A stretch of DNA of 9,498 nt, from NCBI GenBank assembly GCA_964650695.1, contig CAZYVA010000072.1:1-9498 (forward strand), in the 5' to 3' direction. Both the position numbers and the translations under genes were made by a program. Below the pieces are notes generated by a model, which saw nothing but the letters and a program-made list of their open reading frames with translations, did not search any database and was not told the DNA's origin. Below are positions 6,206 to 9,498 of the stretch, in pieces. This DNA comes from CAZYVA01 sp964650695. Its GTDB lineage: Bacteria; Bacillota; Clostridia; Lachnospirales; Lachnospiraceae. How positions within the stretch are numbered: the stretch's first letter is position 1; each line of letters opens with the position of its first letter.

Positions 6206-6976
6206 ATGCTGCTGGTGATAGATGTAGGGAATACGAATATTACGCTGGGGATCTTTCGGGGCGGACAGCTTCTTGGCACGTTCCGTATGACCACGAAGCT
6301 TCCGCGCACATCGGATGAATACGGGATTACCTTGAAAGAGCTGATTGAACGGCAAGGGATTTTAAGCACGGATATCAGCGCTGCCATTGTAGCCTCTGTC
6401 GTGCCGGATGTGATGCATTCCTTGGGAAGCGCGATGATCAAATATTTTAAAATCCGCCCGATGGTCGTGTCCGCCGGGATCAAAACAGGGATCCGGGTGG
6501 TGACGGAAAGCCCGAAGCAGGTAGGCCCGGACCGGATTGTGGATGCGGTGGCAGCATACACCATCCATGGCGGCCCGGTGATTGTGATCGACTATGGGAC
6601 GGCCACGACGTTCGATCTGGTAGGTCCGGATGGGAGTTGTGAAGCGGCGGTCACAGCTCCGGGGATCCGCACATCCGCAGAGGCGATGTGGGGGCAGGCA
6701 GCGATGCTCCCGGCGATCGAAATCAAAAAACCGGCTTCCATCCTGGCAAAAGAAACGGTCTCCAGTATGCAGGCGGGGATTGTCTTTGGCCAGATCGGGC
6801 AGACGGAATATATCATCAGGAAAATGAAGGAAGCATCCGGATACCAGGATGTGAAAGTGATTGCCAGCGGCGGCCTAGGCAAAATGATCGCCAGCGAGAC
6901 GGATGCGATAGATGTGTATGACCCGCGGCTTACTTTGAAAGGGCTTCAGATCATATATGAGAAAAACAAACGATAG
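6206..6976 (+). CDS. coaX: Type III pantothenate kinase
   Basis: This 256-aa cytoplasmic enzyme phosphorylates pantothenate to 4'-phosphopantothenate with ATP, the first committed step of CoA synthesis. It belongs to the ASKHA fold and type III class, which requires a monovalent cation and is not feedback-inhibited by CoA. Visible motifs are the N-terminal phosphate loop DVGNTN (6-11), the GPDR motif (107-110) with catalytic Asp109, and DYGTATTFD (129-137). APGIRTSAEA (151-160), SSMQAGIVFG (186-195) and SGGLG (221-225) follow. Where many members have GGAIAPGI this one has AAVTAPGI; I think that is a normal clostridial variant rather than a defect. Length is typical. The ATG at 6206 has AGGAGG five bases upstream. 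It follows birA and the small protein, making a cofactor block. Confidence 0.96.
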   Translation: MLLVIDVGNTNITLGIFRGGQLLGTFRMTTKLPRTSDEYGITLKELIERQGILSTDISAAIVASVVPDVMHSLGSAMIKYFKIRPMVVSAGIKTGIRVVTESPKQVGPDRIVDAVAAYTIHGGPVIVIDYGTATTFDLVGPDGSCEAAVTAPGIRTSAEAMWGQAAMLPAIEIKKPASILAKETVSSMQAGIVFGQIGQTEYIIRKMKEASGYQDVKVIASGGLGKMIASETDAIDVYDPRLTLKGLQIIYEKNKR

Positions 6977-7054
6977 GGAACTGTACGTGGTAGTTTTTGG
7001 ATGTGGAAAAGCAACTGTTATCCCGGAATGGTTCCTCAGTGGCAGGATAGTGGC

Positions 7055-8011
7055 ATGCGGCAATTGAAGATAGGGAACATAGTTTTGGAAAACCCGTATA
7101 TCCTAGCGCCTATGGCGGGCGTCACAGACATCCCGTTCCGGCTGCTCTGCAAAGAGCAGGGGGCGGGACTTCTTTGCATGGAAATGATCAGCGCAAAAGC
7201 CTTGCTGTATAAAAATAAAAACACGAAGGCCCTGCTTGAGATTTGCGAAAAAGAATATCCCGTTTCCTTACAGCTCTTTGGATCTGACCCGGAAATCATC
7301 AGCCGGATGGCGAAGGAAATCGAACCTCTGCCTTTCCAGATCCTGGATATCAATATGGGATGCCCGGTCCCCAAAGTGGTGAAAAATGGGGAAGGGGCGG
7401 CCTTGATGAACCAGCCAAGGCTGGTCTATGAGATTGTATCGCAGACGGTAAAAGCCATCCAAAAGCCGGTAACGGTGAAAATCAGGAAAGGGTTTGACAG
7501 CCAGCATGAGAATGCGGTAGAGATTGCAAAAATCATTGAAGAGGCAGGAGCAAGCGCGGTAGCGGTCCACGCCCGTACAAGGGAGCAGTATTATTCCGGG
7601 AAAGCTGACTGGGCGGCCATCCGGAAGGTGAAAGACGCCGTGTCCATCCCAGTGGTTGGAAACGGGGACGTGACGGATGGCAAAAAGGCGCTGGCTATGC
7701 AGAGGGAGACCGGATGCGATGGCGTCATGATCGGACGGGGGGCGCTGGGGAACCCCTGGATTTTCTCGCAGATCTTAAAACAGGAACGCTGGGAAAAGCC
7801 GACTCCGGAAGAACAAAAGCAAATGATGCTCCGCCATGCCAGGCTGCTGGTGGAATATAAAGGGGCTTGCCAGGGGATCCGGGAGATGAGGAAGCATGCA
7901 GCCTGGTACACGAAAGGGATCAAAGGCGCGGCAAGGCTGAGGGAGGCACTGAACCGGATCGAAACTTACGGGGAATTAGAAAAATTGTTGGACGGATGGC
8001 CAGTGGAATGA
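7055..8011 (+). CDS. dusB: tRNA-dihydrouridine synthase (DusB family)
   Basis: This 318-aa FMN-dependent enzyme reduces selected uridines in tRNA to dihydrouridine using NADPH. The TIM-barrel domain shows ILAPMAGVTDIPFR (16-29), SLQLFGSDPE (71-80) and DINMGCPVPKVVKNGEGAAL (98-117) with catalytic Cys103. VKIRKG (141-146), HARTREQYYSGKADW (172-186), GNGDV (202-206) and MIGRGALGNPWIF (225-237) complete the FMN pocket. The C-terminal helical domain holds the tRNA-binding region around IREMRKHAAWYTKGIKG. ATG 7055 is chosen because AGGA (7044-7047) lies 7 nt upstream and MRQLKIGNIVLENP is the family opening. In-frame ATGs at 7001 and 7028 lack a ribosome binding site and add atypical residues. The 78-nt gap after coaX has no clear terminator. 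The coaX-dusB-greA-lysS order resembles the cluster common in Firmicutes. Confidence 0.95.
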   Translation: MRQLKIGNIVLENPYILAPMAGVTDIPFRLLCKEQGAGLLCMEMISAKALLYKNKNTKALLEICEKEYPVSLQLFGSDPEIISRMAKEIEPLPFQILDINMGCPVPKVVKNGEGAALMNQPRLVYEIVSQTVKAIQKPVTVKIRKGFDSQHENAVEIAKIIEEAGASAVAVHARTREQYYSGKADWAAIRKVKDAVSIPVVGNGDVTDGKKALAMQRETGCDGVMIGRGALGNPWIFSQILKQERWEKPTPEEQKQMMLRHARLLVEYKGACQGIREMRKHAAWYTKGIKGAARLREALNRIETYGELEKLLDGWPVE

Positions 8012-8083
8012 ATGGGACAGCTTTTGCATATACTGATTAGCAGTTCGGACCCGTCTGGATGGTTACCCCGTCTATCTGTTTAT

Positions 8084-8116
8084 GAGTGAAGTGAAAAGCG
8101 GATTTTCATTTCATTC
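8084..8116 (+). other. AU-rich 14-bp hairpin downstream of dusB
   Basis: GAGTGAAGTGAAAA (8084-8097) pairs with TTTTCATTTCATTC (8103-8116) over a GCGGA loop. All 14 positions pair, two of them as G-U. It starts 72 nt after the dusB stop. There is no U-run after the stem and the stem is AU-rich, so it is a poor intrinsic terminator. It may mark the 3' end of the transcript by stalling exonucleases. Confidence 0.45.
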
Positions 8117-8121
8117 CTATA

Positions 8122-8174
8122 TGTTTATTGTTACTATGAGCGGCTTTCTGGGGTGCGAATAGTAACTGTTTATT
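8122..8174. repeat. 37-bp inverted-repeat unit flanked by 8-bp direct repeats
   Basis: GTTACTAT (8130-8137) and ATAGTAAC (8159-8166) are perfect 8-bp inverted repeats around a 21-nt GC-richer centre. TGTTTATT occurs exactly adjacent on both sides (8122-8129 and 8167-8174). The arrangement resembles terminal inverted repeats with a target-site duplication, but at 37 bp it is much shorter than ordinary MITEs. It could instead be a regulator-binding dyad. It ends 22 bp before the greA promoter -35. Confidence 0.5.
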
Positions 8175-8196
8175 TTGACGATTTCCATGTAAATTA

Positions 8197-8225
8197 TTGA
8201 CAATTAATGTGGCATTATGTATAAT
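8197..8225 (+). promoter_or_regulatory. Perfect consensus sigma-A promoter for greA-lysS
   Basis: TTGACA (8197-8202) and TATAAT (8220-8225) are both exact consensus hexamers with an optimal 17-base spacer. The upstream bases (AAATTA at 8191-8196) are AT-rich, as in an UP element. A second TTGACG lies 22 bp upstream (8175-8180) without a matching -10. Transcription should start near 8232, giving a leader of about 133 nt before the greA ATG. Expected activity is high. Confidence 0.85.
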
Positions 8226-8269
8226 GTTGAAATTGTGAAATTAGCTCTATTTATACTGATATGCTTCTG

Positions 8270-8318
8270 TGGCAGGCATCGCGGCCGATGGGCCGGGGCC
8301 ATACAAACCGATGGGCCA
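8270..8318 (+). promoter_or_regulatory. Structured greA leader with duplicated CCGATGGGCC
   Basis: CCGATGGGCC occurs at 8285-8294 and again at 8308-8317. The upstream CATCG (8277-8281) can pair with CGATG of the first copy (8286-8290, loop CGGC). It can alternatively pair with the second copy (8309-8313), where TGGC (8270-8273) with GCCA (8315-8318) lengthens the stem. The two pairings exclude each other. The block is GC-rich within an AT-rich leader and lies about 35 nt before the greA ribosome binding site. No known riboswitch class is recognised. Confidence 0.4.
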
Positions 8319-8364
8319 ACCAACACATAATAATCAGCGGATTTTATAAAGAAGGAGTTTGGAA

Positions 8365-8847
8365 ATGGAAACAAGAAAAAGATTACTTACCTATGAGGGT
8401 TTGAAGAAGCTGGAAGAAGAATTGGAAAACCTAAAAGTTGTGAAAAGAAAAGAGGTTGCCCAGAAGATCAAAGAAGCCAGGGAATTAGGCGACTTATCGG
8501 AGAATGCCGAGTATGACGCGGCAAAGGATGAGCAGCGCGATATAGAAGCGCGTATCGAAGAGCTGGACGAAATCTTGAAAAATGCCGAGATCGTGGTGGA
8601 AGATGAGGTAGATTATAACAGGATCAATGTAGGATGCACCATAAAGGTTTTTGACCTCACATTCGAGGAAGAGATGGAGTTTAAGCTGGTAGGTTCCACA
8701 GAGGCCAATAGCCTTGCCGGGAAAATTTCCAATGAATCGCCGATCGGCCGTGCACTGATCGGCAAACAGGTCAATGATGTGGCGGAGGTGGAGACCCAGG
8801 CAGGCGTGATAGAGTACAAAATACTGGCAATTACCAGGACGACATAA
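8365..8847 (+). CDS. greA: Transcription elongation factor GreA
   Basis: This 160-aa factor enters the secondary channel of RNA polymerase and stimulates cleavage of backtracked RNA, rescuing stalled complexes. The N-terminal coiled coil (about 8-78) carries the family signature ARELGDLSENAEYDAAKDEQ, including the tip acidic residues D43 and E46 that position the catalytic metal. The C-terminal FKBP-like domain (about 82-158) contains VGCTIKVFDL, ISNESPIGRALIG and the final strand VIEYKILAI. Length is standard for GreA. The ATG at 8365 is 7 nt after AAGGAG (8352-8357). A TTG at 8359 would add two residues at only 1-nt spacing and is rejected. It is transcribed from its own consensus promoter and is followed 12 nt later by lysS, so the two probably form an operon. 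Confidence 0.97.
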   Translation: METRKRLLTYEGLKKLEEELENLKVVKRKEVAQKIKEARELGDLSENAEYDAAKDEQRDIEARIEELDEILKNAEIVVEDEVDYNRINVGCTIKVFDLTFEEEMEFKLVGSTEANSLAGKISNESPIGRALIGKQVNDVAEVETQAGVIEYKILAITRTT

Positions 8848-8859
8848 GGAGAAAAGGCT

Positions 8860-9498
8860 ATGCAAGAGCAGCAGAAAAACCAACAAAACCCGGAAAGGGA
8901 GCCTGATCTAAACCGGCTTCGGAAGGTGCGCCGCGAGAAGCTGGACGCACTGCGGGCAGAAGGGAAAAACCCTTTCGAGATCACCCGATGCGACGTGACC
9001 CACCATGCGGCGGAAATCAAAGAGCATTATGAAGAAATGGAAGGGAAATCCGTGTCCCTTGCCGGGCGCATCATGCAGAAACGGATCATGGGAAAAGCTT
9101 CCTTTTGCAATATTCTCGACCAGAGCGGCAATATCCAGTCTTATGTGGCAAGAGACAGCGTTGGCGAGGATGCCTATAAAGATTTTAAGAAGATGGATAT
9201 CGGTGATATCGTCAGCCTGGAAGGAGAAGTCTTTAAGACGAAAACAGGGGAGATTTCCATCCATGCGTCCAAAATCACATTATTGTCCAAATCCTTGCAG
9301 ATCCTTCCGGAGAAATACCATGGACTGACCAATACAGATATACGCTACCGTCAACGGTATGTGGACTTGATCATGAACCCGGAGAGCAGGGACACGTTTG
9401 TCAAACGTTCTAAAATCATCAGCTCCATCCGCCGGTATCTGGATGGACAGGGTTTTTTGGAGGTAGAGACCCCAATGCTGGTAAGCAATGCCGGCGGC
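8860..9498 (+). CDS. lysS: Lysyl-tRNA synthetase, class II (5' part only)
   Basis: The first 213 codons are present and the frame runs off the window end, so it is truncated by the window and not broken. LysS charges tRNA-Lys with lysine using ATP. The opening is glutamine/asparagine-rich (MQEQQKNQQN), followed by LNRLRKVRREKLDALRAEGKNPFE (about 17-40). The anticodon-binding OB-fold (about 62-145) includes VSLAGRIMQKRIMGKASFCNILDQSGNIQ and GDIVSLEGEVFKTKTGEISI. The catalytic domain then begins with the class II LysS sequence YRQRYVDLIMNPESRDTF and motif 1, FLEVETPML, before ending at SNAGG. The ATG at 8860 has AAGGAG (8846-8851) overlapping the greA stop region, with 8-nt spacing. About 60% of the protein, with motifs 2 and 3, lies beyond the window. 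Confidence 0.96.
   Translation, partial: MQEQQKNQQNPEREPDLNRLRKVRREKLDALRAEGKNPFEITRCDVTHHAAEIKEHYEEMEGKSVSLAGRIMQKRIMGKASFCNILDQSGNIQSYVARDSVGEDAYKDFKKMDIGDIVSLEGEVFKTKTGEISIHASKITLLSKSLQILPEKYHGLTNTDIRYRQRYVDLIMNPESRDTFVKRSKIISSIRRYLDGQGFLEVETPMLVSNAGG

Larger units (their letters stand above)
8012..8364. other. Gene-free region between dusB and greA
   Basis: This 353-base stretch has no convincing ORF on either strand and is more AT-rich than its flanks. From left to right it holds a short CCCGTCT direct repeat (8050-8056 and 8067-8073), an AU-rich hairpin (8084-8116), an inverted repeat framed by direct repeats (8122-8174), a consensus promoter (8197-8225) and a GC-rich structured leader (8270-8318). 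The greA ribosome binding site AAGGAG is at 8352-8357. No GC-rich stem plus U-tract terminator for the dusB operon was seen. Confidence 0.7.

Noticed and set aside
9461..9498. Apparent loss of the rest of LysS
   Set aside because: The frame is still open at the window edge after exactly 213 codons, so this is window truncation and not a pseudogene.

Overview
The window looks like a core chromosomal stretch from a Firmicute of the Clostridia, most likely a Lachnospiraceae-type gut anaerobe. This is inferred from protein style, strong AGGAGG ribosome binding sites, moderately GC-rich purine-biased coding strands, and the gene order birA / small conserved protein / coaX / dusB / greA / lysS. All ten genes found are on the + strand. 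No tRNA, rRNA, CRISPR array, transposase, phage or defence gene was seen.

Layout. (1) 1-3275: a two-component system, a 498-aa membrane histidine kinase overlapping an OmpR/PhoB-type response regulator by 8 nt, then a SpoU/TrmH-family RNA 2'-O-methyltransferase. They are preceded by an extended -10 promoter and an unusually G-rich 5' leader. (2) 3276-3441: intergenic region with a perfect 10-bp hairpin and a probable promoter. (3) 3442-8011: a likely long operon holding a short NfeD membrane protein, a stomatin-type SPFH protein with a hendecad-repeat coiled coil, BirA (biotin ligase with DNA-binding domain), a 111-aa conserved protein with a non-AUG start, type III pantothenate kinase (CoaX) and tRNA dihydrouridine synthase (DusB). 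(4) 8012-8364: the only long gene-free stretch. It holds an AU-rich 14-bp hairpin, a 37-bp inverted-repeat unit flanked exactly by 8-bp direct repeats, a perfect consensus sigma-A promoter, and a transcribed leader of about 130 nt with duplicated CCGATGGGCC and competing hairpins. (5) 8365-9498: greA and the first 213 codons of lysS, which runs off the window.

How the genes fit together. The first block senses an unknown envelope or extracellular signal and controls transcription. NfeD and SPFH form a membrane-microdomain pair. BirA and CoaX supply cofactor steps (protein biotinylation and the first CoA step). The TrmH-type enzyme, DusB and LysS act on RNA modification and tRNA charging, and GreA rescues stalled RNA polymerase. 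The coding content is housekeeping. The least explained material is non-coding: the greA upstream region, the dyad in front of the coaX ribosome binding site, and the G-rich leader of the kinase gene. I did not find a clearly new multi-gene system.
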